Shown one piece after another: positions 43,326-55,045 of a stretch of 64,000 nt of DNA. A program made the position numbers and the translations under genes. Every line of letters begins with the position of its first letter. Positions within the stretch are counted from its first letter, which is position 1. The stretch comes from Betaproteobacteria bacterium (lineage in GTDB: Bacteria; Pseudomonadota; Gammaproteobacteria; Burkholderiales; SHXO01). The notes below the pieces were generated by a model that worked only from the letters and a program-made list of their open reading frames with translations, was not told the origin of the DNA and made no database searches. The DNA lies in contig JANXRW010000142.1 in NCBI GenBank assembly GCA_025356655.1, positions 1-64,000 on the forward strand, given 5' to 3'.

Positions 43326-45296
43326 TCAGCCGTCGACGATTCTCGACTCGGCCGCACCCAGGTCGGACTCAAGGCCGCGCAGCACGAGGACGTCGCCCAC
43401 CGCCAGCTGCATGGAAGGATCCGGCTCGCGTTCCCGCACCGTGCGCCGGCGCACCGCGGTGACCTCGACCCTGAGTTGCGCTAGCGCCATCTCCTCTAGC
43501 GTCCGGCCCACCGCGTTGGCGCCCGACTCGAGCGTTACCGAGTGCAGGCGCAGTTGAAGTCCGTCCCGGATATCGCCCGCGTCGTCCGTCGCCCCGCGGA
43601 AGAACCCGCGGAACTGGCTGTAGCGGCTCTCGCGAGTTTCCCGGATACGCCGCAGAACGCGGTTAAAGGGCACGCCAGTGAGCATGAGCACGTGCGAGGC
43701 CAGCATTAAGCTGCCCTCGACGATCTCGGGGACTACTTCAGAGGCGCCGGCCTCGCGCAGTTGATCGATATCGGTCTCGTCGCGCGTGCGCACCACCACG
43801 GGCAGGCCGGGGCGCAGTTCGTGGGCCAGTTCCAGGATGCGCAAAGCGGAGCGCGTATCGGCGTGGCAGACCACCAGGGCCGCAGCCCGCTTCACGCCCG
43901 CCGCCGCCAGGACCTCCCTGCGCCCGGCATCACCGAAGACCACGCTCTCCCCAGCCGCTGCCGCTTCCTTTACCCGCTGCGGGTCCAGATCCAGGGCGAT
44001 GAAAGGTACCTGCTCCTGTTCAAGGAGGCGGGCCAAGCTTTGCCCGCTTCGCCCATACCCGCAGAGGACCACGTGGCGGTCAACCGTCAATGTCCTGGCT
44101 GCGATGTTGTGCAGCGCCATGGCGCGCGCCATCCATTCCGAGCGGCTAAATCGCCGCACCAGCGGTTCGCTATGCTCCAGTATGAAGGGCGCGGCCAACA
44201 TGGACAGGATCATGGCCGCCAGCACCACCTGTTCCAGGTGGGGGCCAATGAGTTGCTTGGCTGCGGGCTGGGATAGCAGCACGAGGCCGAACTCCCCCGC
44301 AGCACAAAGTGCCAGCCCAACGCGTAGCGCCGTGCCCGGCTCGGCGCCGAACAGGCGCGCGAGTCCTGCGGTGAGACCGGTCTTCAGCAACACCAGCCCG
44401 AGGAGAGCAAGCGCCACCGCCACCGCGTGGCCTGCCACCTCGGCGGGGTTCAGTTGCATACCGACGGTGACGAAGAAGAGCCCGAGAAGAACGTCCTGGA
44501 ATGGACGGATGTCGTTCTCCACCTGATACCGATAGGGCGTCTCCGAGATCAGCATACCGGCCAGGAAGGCGCCCAGGGCGTAGGACAGCCCCAGCTGGCC
44601 ACTGAGCCACGCCAAACCGAGGGTGAACAGCAACAGGTTGAGCATGAAAAGTTCTGGGGACTTCTGGCGGGCCACCAGATGGAACCAGGGCTTGAGGATG
44701 CGCTGGCCCAGATTGAGCACCAGGACCAGCAATACCGCCGCCTTCACCGACGCCGACGTCAGGTCTTGCGCCAACTGCTGGGCGCTTCCCGAGAGGGCCG
44801 GCACGAGCAGGAGCAGAGGAACGACGGCAAGGTCCTGGAGGAGCAGCACGCCCATCACCTGGCGACCATGCTGCGAGTTAAGTTCCAAGCGCTCGGAGAG
44901 CATCTTGCCAAGGATGGCGGTGGAAGACATGGCCAACGTGCCGCCGAGCACGATTCCAACCCGCCAGGACAGCCCGCCAGCGAGACAGAGCAGTTCCACG
45001 ACGGCGATCACCGAGAGGACCTGAGCGCTGCCCAGCCCGAACACGATCCGACGCATGCTGAGCAGCCGTGGCAGGCTGAAGTCCAGGCCAATGGCAAACA
45101 TCAGGAAGACCACCCCGAACTGGGCGAGGCTTCGCGTATCGGGCTCGTCGGGGATCCAGGCCAGCGCGTGCGGTCCGATCACGATGCCCACGCACAGATA
45201 CCCGATCAACGCAGGCAGGCGCAGGAGGCGGAATACAACCACCACCACGACGGCCACCGCCAGCAGGATCAGGGAGAGTTCGAGCGTGTCATGCAT
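43326..45296 (-). CDS. CPA2 family monovalent cation:proton antiporter with TrkA-N and TrkA-C domains (KefB/YbaL-like)
   Basis: 12-TM N-terminal half; HVVLCGYGRSGQSLARLLEQEQVPFIALDLD; TrkA-C tail. Confidence 0.93.
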   Translation of the reverse strand: MHDTLELSLILLAVAVVVVVVFRLLRLPALIGYLCVGIVIGPHALAWIPDEPDTRSLAQFGVVFLMFAIGLDFSLPRLLSMRRIVFGLGSAQVLSVIAVVELLCLAGGLSWRVGIVLGGTLAMSSTAILGKMLSERLELNSQHGRQVMGVLLLQDLAVVPLLLLVPALSGSAQQLAQDLTSASVKAAVLLVLVLNLGQRILKPWFHLVARQKSPELFMLNLLLFTLGLAWLSGQLGLSYALGAFLAGMLISETPYRYQVENDIRPFQDVLLGLFFVTVGMQLNPAEVAGHAVAVALALLGLVLLKTGLTAGLARLFGAEPGTALRVGLALCAAGEFGLVLLSQPAAKQLIGPHLEQVVLAAMILSMLAAPFILEHSEPLVRRFSRSEWMARAMALHNIAARTLTVDRHVVLCGYGRSGQSLARLLEQEQVPFIALDLDPQRVKEAAAAGESVVFGDAGRREVLAAAGVKRAAALVVCHADTRSALRILELAHELRPGLPVVVRTRDETDIDQLREAGASEVVPEIVEGSLMLASHVLMLTGVPFNRVLRRIRETRESRYSQFRGFFRGATDDAGDIRDGLQLRLHSVTLESGANAVGRTLEEMALAQLRVEVTAVRRRTVREREPDPSMQLAVGDVLVLRGLESDLGAAESRIVDG

Positions 45297-45426
45297 GCGT
45301 GGGACCCGATGAGAAATTGCCCTCGGTGCGGCACCTCGGTGCGCACGCAGACCACTTTACACCGGCTAGCGTCCAGAGCCGTGGCCCCGAGCCAACCGGC
45401 TGCGCCCATTAGGCTATACTTTTGCC

Positions 45427-46419
45427 ATGGAAACGCCGGTCGTGCACGCCCCAGCTTCCGGCGCCCTGGCTAGCGCGCGCCGTACCCTCGCCATCGAGTC
45501 CCGTGCGGTGGGTGCACTGGCCGAGCGCCTCGATCAGGGCTTCGAGAGCGCCGTAGCGCTCATCCTCGCCTGCCGTGGCCGCGTCGTGGTCAGTGGCATC
45601 GGCAAATCCGGCCACGTGGCGCGCAAAATCGCCTCCACGCTGGCAAGCACCGGCACCCCGTCGTTTTTTGTGCATCCCGCCGAGGCCAGCCATGGTGACT
45701 TGGGCATGATTACGGGGGAAGACGTCGTCGTCGCACTTTCCAATTCCGGTGAAAGCGCCGAGGTGCTCGCGGTCATCCCGCTGATCAAACGGCGCGGCGC
45801 CCGACTGATCGCCATCTCAGGAAACCCACGCTCTACCCTCGCGCTGCAGGCGGACCTGCACCTCGACAGCGCCGTGGCCGAGGAAGCCTGCCCGCTCGGC
45901 CTCGCGCCGACGGCGAGCACCACGGCCGCGCTAGCCCTGGGTGACGCCCTGGCGGTGGCGTTGCTCGAGGCCCGCGGCTTCGGTGCGGAGGATTTCGCGC
46001 GGTCCCACCCTGGAGGGGAACTGGGACGGCGACTGCTCACACGGGTGAGTGACGTGATGCGCTCGGGCGAGGCGCTGCCTGTAGTAGCCCCCGGGGTCGC
46101 ACTGATCGAAGCGGTGCGCGAGATCTCGCGAAAGGGCATGGGAATGGCGGCGGTTCTCCAGGATGACGGCCGCTTGGCCGGCGTGCTGACCGACGGCGAT
46201 TTGCGTCGGGCCCTCGAGCGCGGGGTCGACCCCGGTCGAGCCTTGGTTGAGACGGCCATGACGGCGTCTCCGCAGACGGTCGGCCCCGGGGAATTGGCGC
46301 AGGCGGCGGTGAAACTGATGGAAGACCGTCATATCACCCAGGTACTTGTCGTGGATGAAGACAGGCGGCTCGTCGGCGCCTTGAATCTGCATGACCTGTT
46401 CCGGGCGCGGGTCGTCTAA
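45427..46419 (+). CDS. kdsD: Arabinose-5-phosphate isomerase (SIS + CBS domains)
   Basis: VVVSGIGKSGHVARKIASTLASTGTPSFFVHPAEASHGDLGMI; tandem CBS. Confidence 0.96.
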   Translation: METPVVHAPASGALASARRTLAIESRAVGALAERLDQGFESAVALILACRGRVVVSGIGKSGHVARKIASTLASTGTPSFFVHPAEASHGDLGMITGEDVVVALSNSGESAEVLAVIPLIKRRGARLIAISGNPRSTLALQADLHLDSAVAEEACPLGLAPTASTTAALALGDALAVALLEARGFGAEDFARSHPGGELGRRLLTRVSDVMRSGEALPVVAPGVALIEAVREISRKGMGMAAVLQDDGRLAGVLTDGDLRRALERGVDPGRALVETAMTASPQTVGPGELAQAAVKLMEDRHITQVLVVDEDRRLVGALNLHDLFRARVV

Positions 46420-46427
46420 GGCGCGCG

Positions 46428-46976
46428 GTGAGCCCTGCTACGGAACTGGGTCGACAGTTGCCAGATCGAGCAGCGGCCGTGCGCCTGCTGGTGCTAGACG
46501 TCGACGGCGTCCTGACCGATGGCCGCCTGAGCTATGGCGCGCGTGAGGGGGAAGAATTTAAGTCCTTCCACGTACGCGACGGACTGGGGATGAAGCTCCT
46601 CCAGGAGAGCGGCGTACGGCTGGCCATCCTCTCCGGGCGGCGTTCCGCGGCGGTGGAGCGCCGTGCCCATGAGTTGGGCATCACGAGGTGCTTCCAGGCG
46701 GTGCAGAACAAGGCTTGCCGCTTGACCGCCCTCCTCGAGGAGGAGGGCTTGGGGGCGCAGCAGGTCGCGTGTATCGGTGACGACCTTCCGGACCTACCCC
46801 TCATGTTACGGTGCGGCCTTGCCGTTACAGTGCCTGAGGCTCCTGAGGAACTGCGGCACCGGGCGCATTATGTCACCCGTCTGCCCGGCGGCGGCGGAGC
46901 GGTGCGAGAACTTTGCGAACTGGTGATGCGCTCCCAAGGCACCTGGGAAGACATGCTGGCCCGTTATCTGACATGA
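46428..46976 (+). CDS. kdsC: 3-deoxy-D-manno-octulosonate 8-phosphate phosphatase
   Basis: LLVLDVDGVLTDGRLSYGAREGEEFKSFHVRDGLGMKLL. Confidence 0.97.
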   Translation: MSPATELGRQLPDRAAAVRLLVLDVDGVLTDGRLSYGAREGEEFKSFHVRDGLGMKLLQESGVRLAILSGRRSAAVERRAHELGITRCFQAVQNKACRLTALLEEEGLGAQQVACIGDDLPDLPLMLRCGLAVTVPEAPEELRHRAHYVTRLPGGGGAVRELCELVMRSQGTWEDMLARYLT

Positions 46977-47620
46977 GGGGAAGCCGCTGGGTCGCCTGGG
47001 TCCCGGTCGCGCTGGTCTCGGCGCTCGCGCTGTTGACTTGGTGGCTGGACCAGACCGTCAGTGCGCTCAATCCCAGTCACCGGGGTGGCGCGGCTCATGA
47101 GCCAGATTTTGTGATCGAGCAGTTCAGCGCGCGGCGGATGAATGAGGGCGGAACAGAACACTATGTCATGCGAGCCAAGAAGTTGGTGCACTATCGCGAT
47201 GACAACAGCGCGACGGTTGAAGAGCCGCGAATGACCAGCTACGAGCCCGGCAAGGCCCCCTTGACCATCCAGGCCCACCGTGGCCGCCTCTCGGCGGACG
47301 CTAAGGATGCGTTTTTCCAGGACGAGGTGGAGGTCCGCCGCAGCGGCGACGCCGAGCACGAGGCCTTGGGGCTGTTCACGAGCTTCTTGCATGTGCTCCC
47401 CGATCAGGAACTGGCCACCACAGACGTGGCGGTGACGCTGACTAATGGCAATAGCGTGATCCGGTCAGTTGGCCTAGAATTCAACAACCGTGCGCACACG
47501 CTTAAGCTGTTGGGCAAGGTCCGCGGCCAGTTTGCGACCCCAAGAAAACTGGCGCTCTCCGGACCTCGCGCACCTGCGCGGAAGCGCCCGGCAGTCCGAC
47601 CCCGAAAAAAGTCGAGGTAA
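46973..47620 (+). CDS. lptC: LPS export protein LptC
   Basis: Single TM, LptC-like periplasmic domain (EPDFVIEQFSARRMNEGGTEHYVMRAKKLVHY); position. Confidence 0.92.
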   Translation: MRGSRWVAWVPVALVSALALLTWWLDQTVSALNPSHRGGAAHEPDFVIEQFSARRMNEGGTEHYVMRAKKLVHYRDDNSATVEEPRMTSYEPGKAPLTIQAHRGRLSADAKDAFFQDEVEVRRSGDAEHEALGLFTSFLHVLPDQELATTDVAVTLTNGNSVIRSVGLEFNNRAHTLKLLGKVRGQFATPRKLALSGPRAPARKRPAVRPRKKSR

Positions 47621-47624
47621 GCCA

Positions 47625-48206
47625 TTGAGCCGCATTCTCTTCCGAGCATGCACCCTTGCGCTGTTGCTGGCGAACAGTGCTCATGCTGAACGCGCCGACC
47701 GCGAGCGCCCGGTGAACATTGAATCCGACCGACTGGCCATCGATGACGCACGCAAGGAGAGTGTTTTCGAGGGCAACGTCACGCTGAGCCAGGGGACGAT
47801 GGTCCTGAAGGCGGACAAGGTGATCGTGCGCCAGGACACGGGCGGCTTCAACTACGGCATCGCCTACGGCAAGCCCGCTTATTTCCGGCAAAAACGCGAG
47901 GGCTCCGAGGAGTTCATCGAAGGTTATGGGCAGCGCCTGGAGTACGATGGGAAGGCGGACAAACTGCAGATGTTCACCGACGCGCAGATCCGCAAGGGGG
48001 GTGACGAGGTACACGGGGACTACATCTCCTACGACGCGGTCACTGAGTTCTACCAGGTCGTCGGCGGGGGGCGCGCGGCCGCCACGACGACCAACCCGAA
48101 GGGCCGCGTAACCGTGACGATCCAGCCCAAGCGAAAGCCCGGAGCCCCTTCCGCGCCGCTTACGCTGAAGCCTTCGACGAACCTGAAGGATCCGCTGGAG
48201 CAGTGA
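47625..48206 (+). CDS. lptA: LPS transport protein LptA (probable TTG start)
   Basis: Signal peptide; [39 protein letters not shown]. Confidence 0.93.
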   Translation: MSRILFRACTLALLLANSAHAERADRERPVNIESDRLAIDDARKESVFEGNVTLSQGTMVLKADKVIVRQDTGGFNYGIAYGKPAYFRQKREGSEEFIEGYGQRLEYDGKADKLQMFTDAQIRKGGDEVHGDYISYDAVTEFYQVVGGGRAAATTTNPKGRVTVTIQPKRKPGAPSAPLTLKPSTNLKDPLEQ

Positions 48207-48973
48207 TGCCCGACATCGCAGAGCCTCTCCCCGTGACCAATCCAACGCGTATCGCCCGCAGCGAACTGCGTGCCTCGCATCTGAAGAAGCGCTTCCAGGC
48301 GCGCTCCGTGGTCAAGGACGTGTCCCTGGAAGTGCAAAGCGGTGAGGTTGTGGGACTGCTTGGTCCGAATGGCGCCGGCAAGACCACCTGTTTCTACATG
48401 ATCGTCGGGCTGGTGGCGAGCGACGGGGGCTCCATCATGCTCGATGGGCGCAACCTCAATCGCATGCCGATCCACCGGCGCTCGCGCATGGGGCTGGCGT
48501 ACCTGCCGCAGGAGGCCTCCATCTTCCGCAAGCTGTCCGTGGCGGAGAACATCCAGGCCGTGCTGGAGTTGCGTCAGGTGGCGGATCCTGAGGAGCGGCT
48601 GGGGTCCTTGCTCAACGACCTGCACATCAGCCACCTGCGCAACAGTCCGGCAATGTCGCTTTCGGGCGGGGAGCGGCGGCGCGTGGAAATCGCCCGCGCA
48701 CTGGCGAGCGAACCGCGATTCATCCTGCTCGACGAACCCTTCGCCGGCGTGGATCCCATCGCCGTCCTGGATATCCAGAAAATCATCCGATTCCTCAAGG
48801 AACGCGGCATCGGCGTGCTGATCACCGACCACAACGTACGCGAGACTCTGGGCATCTGCGACCGAGCCTACATTATCAATGATGGCGCCGTGCTTGCTTG
48901 CGGGGCGCCAGAGGAAATCGTCTACAATGAAAGTGTTAGGAAGGTCTATCTGGGTGAACACTTCCGGCTCTAA
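48203..48973 (+). CDS. lptB: LPS export ABC ATPase LptB
   Basis: [47 protein letters not shown]. Confidence 0.97.
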   Translation: MMPDIAEPLPVTNPTRIARSELRASHLKKRFQARSVVKDVSLEVQSGEVVGLLGPNGAGKTTCFYMIVGLVASDGGSIMLDGRNLNRMPIHRRSRMGLAYLPQEASIFRKLSVAENIQAVLELRQVADPEERLGSLLNDLHISHLRNSPAMSLSGGERRRVEIARALASEPRFILLDEPFAGVDPIAVLDIQKIIRFLKERGIGVLITDHNVRETLGICDRAYIINDGAVLACGAPEEIVYNESVRKVYLGEHFRL

Positions 48974-49020
48974 CGACCAGTGAGAAGCCCGGTATCCACA
49001 GCGGGCGGCGCGAACATCCC

Positions 49021-50466
49021 ATGAAGCAGTCGCTCCAGCTAAAGCTTTCCCAGCATCTGACGCTCACGCCGCAGTTGCAGCAGTCCATCAAGCTGCTGCA
49101 ACTATCTACGCTCGAGCTTAACCAGGAGATCGAGCGGTTCCTCCAGGACAATCCCCTGTTGGAGCGTGACGACAGCAGCGACGAAGATATCCCTGTCCCG
49201 CAGCCCGGCGCCATGCCGGGATCGGAACTGACGCCCCCCTCCACCCAGGCCACCACCAGCACGGACTCGGAAGACCGCCCAGAGGGTAGTGAACCCGAGA
49301 TGGAATGGGGCAGCGACGAAGGCGGAGGCGGCGGCGGGGGAGATGACGGCGAGGACGGCGACTACCCCCAAGTCGCCGCCAACGAGCCCTCGCTGCGCGA
49401 GCACCTCATTTGGCAGATGAACCTCCTGAAGCTGTCGGAGCGGGACCGTCTGCTACTCTCGCTCTTGGTGGACTGCCTGGACGACGACGGATACCTCACC
49501 GCAGACCTGGAGGAACTCGTCGCACTCCTCCCACCGGAGCGCGGCGTGGATGCTTCCGACCTGCAGGTGGCGCTTAAGCACCTGCAAAACATGGAACCCG
49601 CGGGGATCGGCTCGCGCAGCCTAGGCGAGTGCCTTGCGCTGCAACTCGAGGCCCTGCCGCCCCAGACGCCCTACCGGGCAGAAGCGCTGCACACGGTTCG
49701 CAACCATTTGGACCTCCTCGCCGCACGCGACTATGCGCGGCTGAAAAAGCTACTTCACTGCACGGACGACTCGCTGCGCGAGATCCAGGCGCTAGTGGTC
49801 GGACTGGACCCTAGACCAGCGTCGCGGTTTTCTAACGACGCGGCGCGCTATATCATCCCAGACGTCATCGTAAAGAAAGTCCGTGGCGCCTGGCGCTCGG
49901 CGCTCAATCCCGACGCGATGCCCAAGCTGCGAGTCAACCGTCTGTACGCGGATATCCTGCAGCGCAACCGGGATTCCAGCATGCAACAGCTGTCGGGGCA
50001 GCTCCAAGAAGCCAAATGGTTGATCAAGAACGTCCAGCAGCGCTTTGATACGATCCTTCGCGTGTCCCAGGCCATTGTCGAGCGGCAACGGCATTTCTTC
50101 GAGCACGGCGAGGTCGCCATGCGGCCCCTGGTCCTGCGCGAGATCGCCGACACCTTGGGGCTGCACGAATCCACCGTCTCTCGCGTTACAACCCAGAAGT
50201 TCATGCTAACCCCGCGGGGTATCTTCGAGCTGAAGTACTTCTTCGGCAGCCACGTAACCACCGAAACCGGGGGTGCCTGCTCCGCCACCGCTATCCGTGC
50301 ACTGATCAAACAACTCGTGGGCGAAGAAGACCGGCGCAAACCGTTGTCGGACAGCCAGATCTCAGAGATCCTGGGCAAGCAGGGCATCGTCGTCGCGCGG
50401 CGGACCATCGCCAAATACCGGGAGTCGCTGCAGATACTCCCCGTGAATCTCAGAAAGGCATTGTGA
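49021..50466 (+). CDS. rpoN: RNA polymerase sigma-54 factor
   Basis: MKQSLQLKLSQHLTLTPQLQQSIKLLQLSTLEL; RpoN box ARRTIAKYRESL. Confidence 0.98.
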   Translation: MKQSLQLKLSQHLTLTPQLQQSIKLLQLSTLELNQEIERFLQDNPLLERDDSSDEDIPVPQPGAMPGSELTPPSTQATTSTDSEDRPEGSEPEMEWGSDEGGGGGGGDDGEDGDYPQVAANEPSLREHLIWQMNLLKLSERDRLLLSLLVDCLDDDGYLTADLEELVALLPPERGVDASDLQVALKHLQNMEPAGIGSRSLGECLALQLEALPPQTPYRAEALHTVRNHLDLLAARDYARLKKLLHCTDDSLREIQALVVGLDPRPASRFSNDAARYIIPDVIVKKVRGAWRSALNPDAMPKLRVNRLYADILQRNRDSSMQQLSGQLQEAKWLIKNVQQRFDTILRVSQAIVERQRHFFEHGEVAMRPLVLREIADTLGLHESTVSRVTTQKFMLTPRGIFELKYFFGSHVTTETGGACSATAIRALIKQLVGEEDRRKPLSDSQISEILGKQGIVVARRTIAKYRESLQILPVNLRKAL

Positions 50467-50497
50467 ACTTCCCCCACCATGAGCCTAGGAGGCCAGG

Positions 50498-50821
50498 ATG
50501 AATCTCCAACTGACCGGACACCATCTCGAAATCACCGATGCCATGCGCAGCTATGTCACCGCCAAGCTTGAACGGGTGACCCGGCATTTCGACCACGTCA
50601 TGGATGTGAGCGTTATCCTCTCCGTGGACAAGCTGGTGCAAAAGATCGAGGCCAACGTGCACGTGCGTGGCCGAGACATCTTCTGCGAGAGCACTGACCC
50701 GGATATGTATGCGGCTATCGACGCGCTAGTGGACAAGTTGGACCGCCAAGTCATCAAGCACAAGGAAAAGTCGGCCGATTTCCGCAGCAGCGCCCCGTTG
50801 CGGCACCTGCCCGCCGAATAG
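50498..50821 (+). CDS. hpf: Ribosome hibernation promoting factor
   Basis: MNLQLTGHHLEITDAMRSYVTAKLERVTRHFDHV. Confidence 0.95.
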   Translation: MNLQLTGHHLEITDAMRSYVTAKLERVTRHFDHVMDVSVILSVDKLVQKIEANVHVRGRDIFCESTDPDMYAAIDALVDKLDRQVIKHKEKSADFRSSAPLRHLPAE

Positions 50822-50864
50822 GCCAACCCCGACGCTCTCCCCCGGTGCGACCGCAGAGGTGGCA

Positions 50865-51335
50865 ATGGTAAGTCTGCTGGCCGGTTTGGTGCCCGCCGGC
50901 AACGTGTTGCTGGACGTAGCAGCCCGGGACAAACGGACCCTCTTCGAGGAGGTGGCGCGCCTGCTGGAGCCAGCCGGCGCGCCCGGCAAGAGTCCGGTCC
51001 TCGGCAGCCTTTTGGAACGCGAAACGCTGGGCTCCACCGGACTGGGCCACGGCATCGCCATTCCGCACGGCCGCGTACGTGGCCTGCGCGAGGCAGTAGG
51101 CGCTTTCGTGCGGGCGACGCCACCGCTTGCTTTCGAGGCACCGGACGGTGAACCCGTGGGACTTATCTTCTTTCTGCTCGTGCCGGAACGAGCAACCGAA
51201 TTGCACCTGCAGATCCTGAGTGAACTAGTGCAAATGTTCAGCGACCCCGTCATGCGGGAGGAACTCTCAGTGATCTCAGACCCGGCGGCAGCCCGCGCGC
51301 TCATCTGCGGTTGGTCCGCTCCCGGTGGTACCTAA
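50865..51335 (+). CDS. ptsN: PTS IIA-like nitrogen regulatory protein
   Basis: EIIA-Ntr fold; STGLGHGIAIPHGRV active-site histidine. Confidence 0.96.
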   Translation: MVSLLAGLVPAGNVLLDVAARDKRTLFEEVARLLEPAGAPGKSPVLGSLLERETLGSTGLGHGIAIPHGRVRGLREAVGAFVRATPPLAFEAPDGEPVGLIFFLLVPERATELHLQILSELVQMFSDPVMREELSVISDPAAARALICGWSAPGGT

Positions 51336-51351
51336 GGGAGTCCCCGCGACC

Positions 51352-52296
51352 ATGCCTTTGCTCAGCATCGCCAAACTCTTCGCCGACAACCGCGAGGCCC
51401 TGCAGTTGTCGTGGCTTGCCGGCGAGTTTCACGCGGACATGACGCTCGATGGCCGTGCCATCCAGAATTCCGCGCAAGGTCTTATCGGCCATCTCAACTT
51501 CTATCACCCGAACTGGATTCAGATCTTCAGCCGGACCGAGGCAAGCTACTTCGCCAACCTCCCCACGGCGGCCCAGGAAGAGGCGCTCGCGCGGCTCGAC
51601 GCCGGCGGTCTGGCTCTACTCGTGGTGAGCGACGACGAGCAGCCGCCGCCAACGCTGCAGGCACTCGCGGCAAGGCGAGGCATCGCCGTGGTGAGTTCCC
51701 CGCTGCCCAGCCTCCAGATCATCTGGGTCATCCGCACTTACCTGGGCAGGGCCCTCGCGGAATCCACCACGCGCCATGGTGTGCTGCTCGATGTCCTGGG
51801 AATGGGCGTCATGCTCACTGGCGATAGCGGTGTGGGCAAGAGCGAACTGGCGCTGGAATTGGTCACGCGGGGCTCAGGTCTCGTGGCGGACGACGTGGTC
51901 GAGCTTTATCACATTGCCCCGGACACCCTGGAAGGGCGTTGTCCAGAACTGCTGAAGGACTTCCTCGAGGTCCGTGGTCTGGGCATGCTCAACATCCGTA
52001 CGATCTTTGGGGAAACCTCCGTTCGCGTGCGCAAGAACCTGAAACTCATCGTAAAGCTCGAGCGGCCTTTCGCCGGTGTCATCTCAGGGCTGGACCGGCT
52101 GCCGCTCAACGCCACCACCGAGGACGTCCTCGGCGTGCGTGTACGCCAAGTGATGCTGCCCGTCGCAGCGGGACGCAACTTGGCCGTGCTGGTGGAGGCG
52201 GCGGTGCGCAACTACGTGCTGCAATTGCGGGGCATCGACAGCACGCAGGAGTTCGTGCAGCGGCAGGAGCGCGCTTTCTCGGTGGACCAGCCGTGA
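51352..52296 (+). CDS. hprK: HPr kinase/phosphorylase
   Basis: [51 protein letters not shown]. Confidence 0.97.
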   Translation: MPLLSIAKLFADNREALQLSWLAGEFHADMTLDGRAIQNSAQGLIGHLNFYHPNWIQIFSRTEASYFANLPTAAQEEALARLDAGGLALLVVSDDEQPPPTLQALAARRGIAVVSSPLPSLQIIWVIRTYLGRALAESTTRHGVLLDVLGMGVMLTGDSGVGKSELALELVTRGSGLVADDVVELYHIAPDTLEGRCPELLKDFLEVRGLGMLNIRTIFGETSVRVRKNLKLIVKLERPFAGVISGLDRLPLNATTEDVLGVRVRQVMLPVAAGRNLAVLVEAAVRNYVLQLRGIDSTQEFVQRQERAFSVDQP

Positions 52297-53183
52297 GCGA
52301 CGCCAGGCCCACCGCCCCTCCCGCCGGCGGCTGGCCTCCCGGCCTGCAACTGGTACTGATTACCGGCATGTCCGGCTCAGGGAAGAGCGTGGCGCTGAAA
52401 GCTCTGGAGGACGGGGGCTACTACTGCGTGGACAACCTCCCCGCGGATTTGGTGGGAGGACTCGCCGAATTTTTGAAGCACACCGACATGCACGGCGTAG
52501 CGGTCAGCGTGGACGTACGCTCACACCAGACGCTTCGCGCACTACCGGACTGGATCAAGCGGCTGCGCGAGGGACTGCTGGATCTGCGCGTGCTCTACCT
52601 GGACGCCAAGGACGAAACGCTGGTCAAACGCTTCTCGGAGACGCGCCGCCGCCACCCCTTGAGCGGAGATACCAGCACGCTACCCGAGTCCATCGCGCGT
52701 GAGCGCGAATTGCTCTCGGAGGTCAGCGCGTTGGCCCACCATGTGGACACGAGTGACCTGAGCACCCATGCCCTGCGGCAGTGGATCCGGGATTTCGTTG
52801 GGACGCACGCGCAGGGCCTGACGGTGCTGTTCCAGTCCTTCGGCTTCAAGCATGGCATTCCCCTCGACGCCGACATCGTGTTCGATGTGCGCTGCTTGGC
52901 GAACCCTCACTACGAGCCCCTGCTGCGTCCCCTCACAGGCAAGGACGCCCCGGTGGTGGAGTTCCTCCGGGGCACCGCGGAGGCCCAGCGCATGCTCTCC
53001 GACATCGGGACCTTCGTCCACAACTGGTTACCCTGCTTCAGCCGCGATCTGCGCAGCTACCTTACCGTGGCGATCGGCTGCACGGGGGGCCGGCACCGTT
53101 CGGTCTACATCGCCGAGCAATTGGCGGCACGCTTCGCCGTCGCCGTTCCCGTTCTGGTGCGCCACCGGGAACTCTCCACATGA
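52293..53183 (+). CDS. rapZ: RNase adapter protein / nucleotide-binding protein RapZ (GTG start)
   Basis: [51 protein letters not shown]. Confidence 0.97.
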   Translation: MSDARPTAPPAGGWPPGLQLVLITGMSGSGKSVALKALEDGGYYCVDNLPADLVGGLAEFLKHTDMHGVAVSVDVRSHQTLRALPDWIKRLREGLLDLRVLYLDAKDETLVKRFSETRRRHPLSGDTSTLPESIARERELLSEVSALAHHVDTSDLSTHALRQWIRDFVGTHAQGLTVLFQSFGFKHGIPLDADIVFDVRCLANPHYEPLLRPLTGKDAPVVEFLRGTAEAQRMLSDIGTFVHNWLPCFSRDLRSYLTVAIGCTGGRHRSVYIAEQLAARFAVAVPVLVRHRELST

Positions 53184-53767
53184 TCCGGGCTAGCCTCTGC
53201 ACCCTGCTGCTGCTCAGCTGCGCCAACGGGTGGGCCGACTGGAGCAAGGTCTCCACGCCGGACTCAAATCTGCATTTCTACGATGAGAGCAGGGTCTACG
53301 TTAATAGCAATGAGGTCACCTACTGGCGCCGGGTCGAGTACCACATCCCGCGGGGGAAAAAGCCCCCGGCCGCGCGAAGCGCCATGTTCCGCGAACGGCT
53401 CAACTGCGCCCAGAACACGCTAGTGGCGTTGGGCTACCTTAGCTTCTCGGCCGATGGGAAACTGCTGGAGAACCGCTATACTCCGGAGGCGGAGCCTCAG
53501 CTGGTCCTCCCCGGGACCGTGGCCGAGCAGTTCCAACGACTGCTGTGCAAACCCCTCGAGGCAGTTCCACCGCGCAAGAGCGGATCTGAACGGTCGGCCG
53601 GTGAAGCGCTCCAAGGGGCCTACGATGCACTCGCGCAGCGGGTGAAGGTTCTGGAGGAACGGCTCGTGCATCTGGAGCAGGCTGCCATGCCCGCGGGGAC
53701 TCCACCCCCGCCCTCGCCCCTGCCGGCGGCGCCCCGCTCCGGACCGGCGGACGACCCACCCCAGTAG
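53180..53767 (+). CDS. Secreted/periplasmic protein, surface-adhesin E-like
   Basis: Signal peptide; [36 protein letters not shown]. Confidence 0.7.
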   Translation: MIRASLCTLLLLSCANGWADWSKVSTPDSNLHFYDESRVYVNSNEVTYWRRVEYHIPRGKKPPAARSAMFRERLNCAQNTLVALGYLSFSADGKLLENRYTPEAEPQLVLPGTVAEQFQRLLCKPLEAVPPRKSGSERSAGEALQGAYDALAQRVKVLEERLVHLEQAAMPAGTPPPPSPLPAAPRSGPADDPPQ

Positions 53768-53773
53768 GCTCGC

Positions 53774-54439
53774 TTGGTCTCCTCATCCGCATCGGCGCCC
53801 GGCGCCTGCCCCAATACCGTAGCTCTGGCACTCACGGGTGCATCGGGCATGGCCTATGGACTCAGGTTGATGCAGTGCCTCCTGCAGGCCGACGTCCAAG
53901 TGCAGTTGCTGTACTCAGGCGTGGCGCAGATTGTCGCCCGCCAGGAACTCGACGTGGCGCTGCCGGGGCGCGCGGAGGAAGCCGAAGCCTTCTTCACCCG
54001 ACGCTATGGGGCAAAGGCCGGCCAGCTCAAGGCTTACGGCCGCCAGGACTGGTTCTCACCGGCGGCCTCCGGCAGCGGGGGTCCGCAGGCCATGGTGGTC
54101 TGCCCGTGCAGCATGGGCAGTTTGGCCGCCATCGCGCACGGCCTGTCGGACAACCTGATCGAGCGCGCGGCCGACGTGATGCTCAAAGAGCGCCGTCCGC
54201 TGATCCTGGTGCCCCGCGAGACCCCCTTTTCCTCGATCCACCTGGAAAACATGCTCAAGCTGTCGCAGGCAGGCGCCGTGATCCTTCCGGCAAACCCTGG
54301 CTTCTACCACCGCCCCACCAGCGTGGAGCAGGTGGTGGACTTCGTCGTTGCCAGGATCCTCGACCATCTCGGCGTCGCCCAGGTGCTTCTGCCGCCCTGG
54401 GGGGAGGAGCAAGGCTCGCAAACGGAGCAGCCCCAGTGA
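53774..54439 (+). CDS. ubiX: Flavin prenyltransferase UbiX
   Basis: [67 protein letters not shown]. Confidence 0.95.
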   Translation: MVSSSASAPGACPNTVALALTGASGMAYGLRLMQCLLQADVQVQLLYSGVAQIVARQELDVALPGRAEEAEAFFTRRYGAKAGQLKAYGRQDWFSPAASGSGGPQAMVVCPCSMGSLAAIAHGLSDNLIERAADVMLKERRPLILVPRETPFSSIHLENMLKLSQAGAVILPANPGFYHRPTSVEQVVDFVVARILDHLGVAQVLLPPWGEEQGSQTEQPQ

Positions 54440-55020
54440 GCGAGCCGCTGCGCGAACTTCCCATCTTCCCGCTCAGCACCGTGCTTTTTCCGGGGGGGCT
54501 TTTGCCTCTGCGTATCTTCGAGCAGCGCTATCTGGAGATGATCAAGGTGTGCCTGCGCGACAACGTGGAGTTCGGCGTGTGCCTGATCGACCGGGGAACC
54601 GAAGTGGGCTCGGCGCTCCCGTTCAATGTGGGTTGTACCGCCGCCGTGGTGAGTTGGGACATGCCACACCTGGGTATGTTTCAGCTGATGACCCAGGGCA
54701 GGGCCGCTTTTCGCATCGTCGAGCAATGGACGCAACCCGACGGCCTGTTGCGCGCGCGAGTGGCCTCCGAGCCCGAACCTCTCCCGCCCACCCTGCCGAG
54801 CGAATTCCAGCCGCTGTGCGGCCTGCTCGAGACGCTGATGGAGCGGCTGGGTCCGGAACACTTCCCCACGCCCCATCGCCTGACCGATGCCAGTTGGGTC
54901 AGCTACCGGCTATCCGAGGTAGTGGCCGTGAACAACCTGGAAAAGCAGGCCCTGCTGGAGTTACGCGACCCGATCGTGCGCCTGGAACGCCTCCAAGCCT
55001 TGCTCGCCCTGGAGGAGTAG
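54436..55020 (+). CDS. LON N-terminal (substrate-binding) domain protein
   Basis: [34 protein letters not shown]. Confidence 0.93.
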   Translation: MSEPLRELPIFPLSTVLFPGGLLPLRIFEQRYLEMIKVCLRDNVEFGVCLIDRGTEVGSALPFNVGCTAAVVSWDMPHLGMFQLMTQGRAAFRIVEQWTQPDGLLRARVASEPEPLPPTLPSEFQPLCGLLETLMERLGPEHFPTPHRLTDASWVSYRLSEVVAVNNLEKQALLELRDPIVRLERLQALLALEE

Positions 55021-55045
55021 CCCCGCCGAGGGAGCGCCCGAGGGT

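Noticed and set aside
44427-45473. 348 aa plus-strand ORF opposite the CPA2 antiporter
   Set aside because: Shadow ORF rich in His/Gln/Glu with no domain
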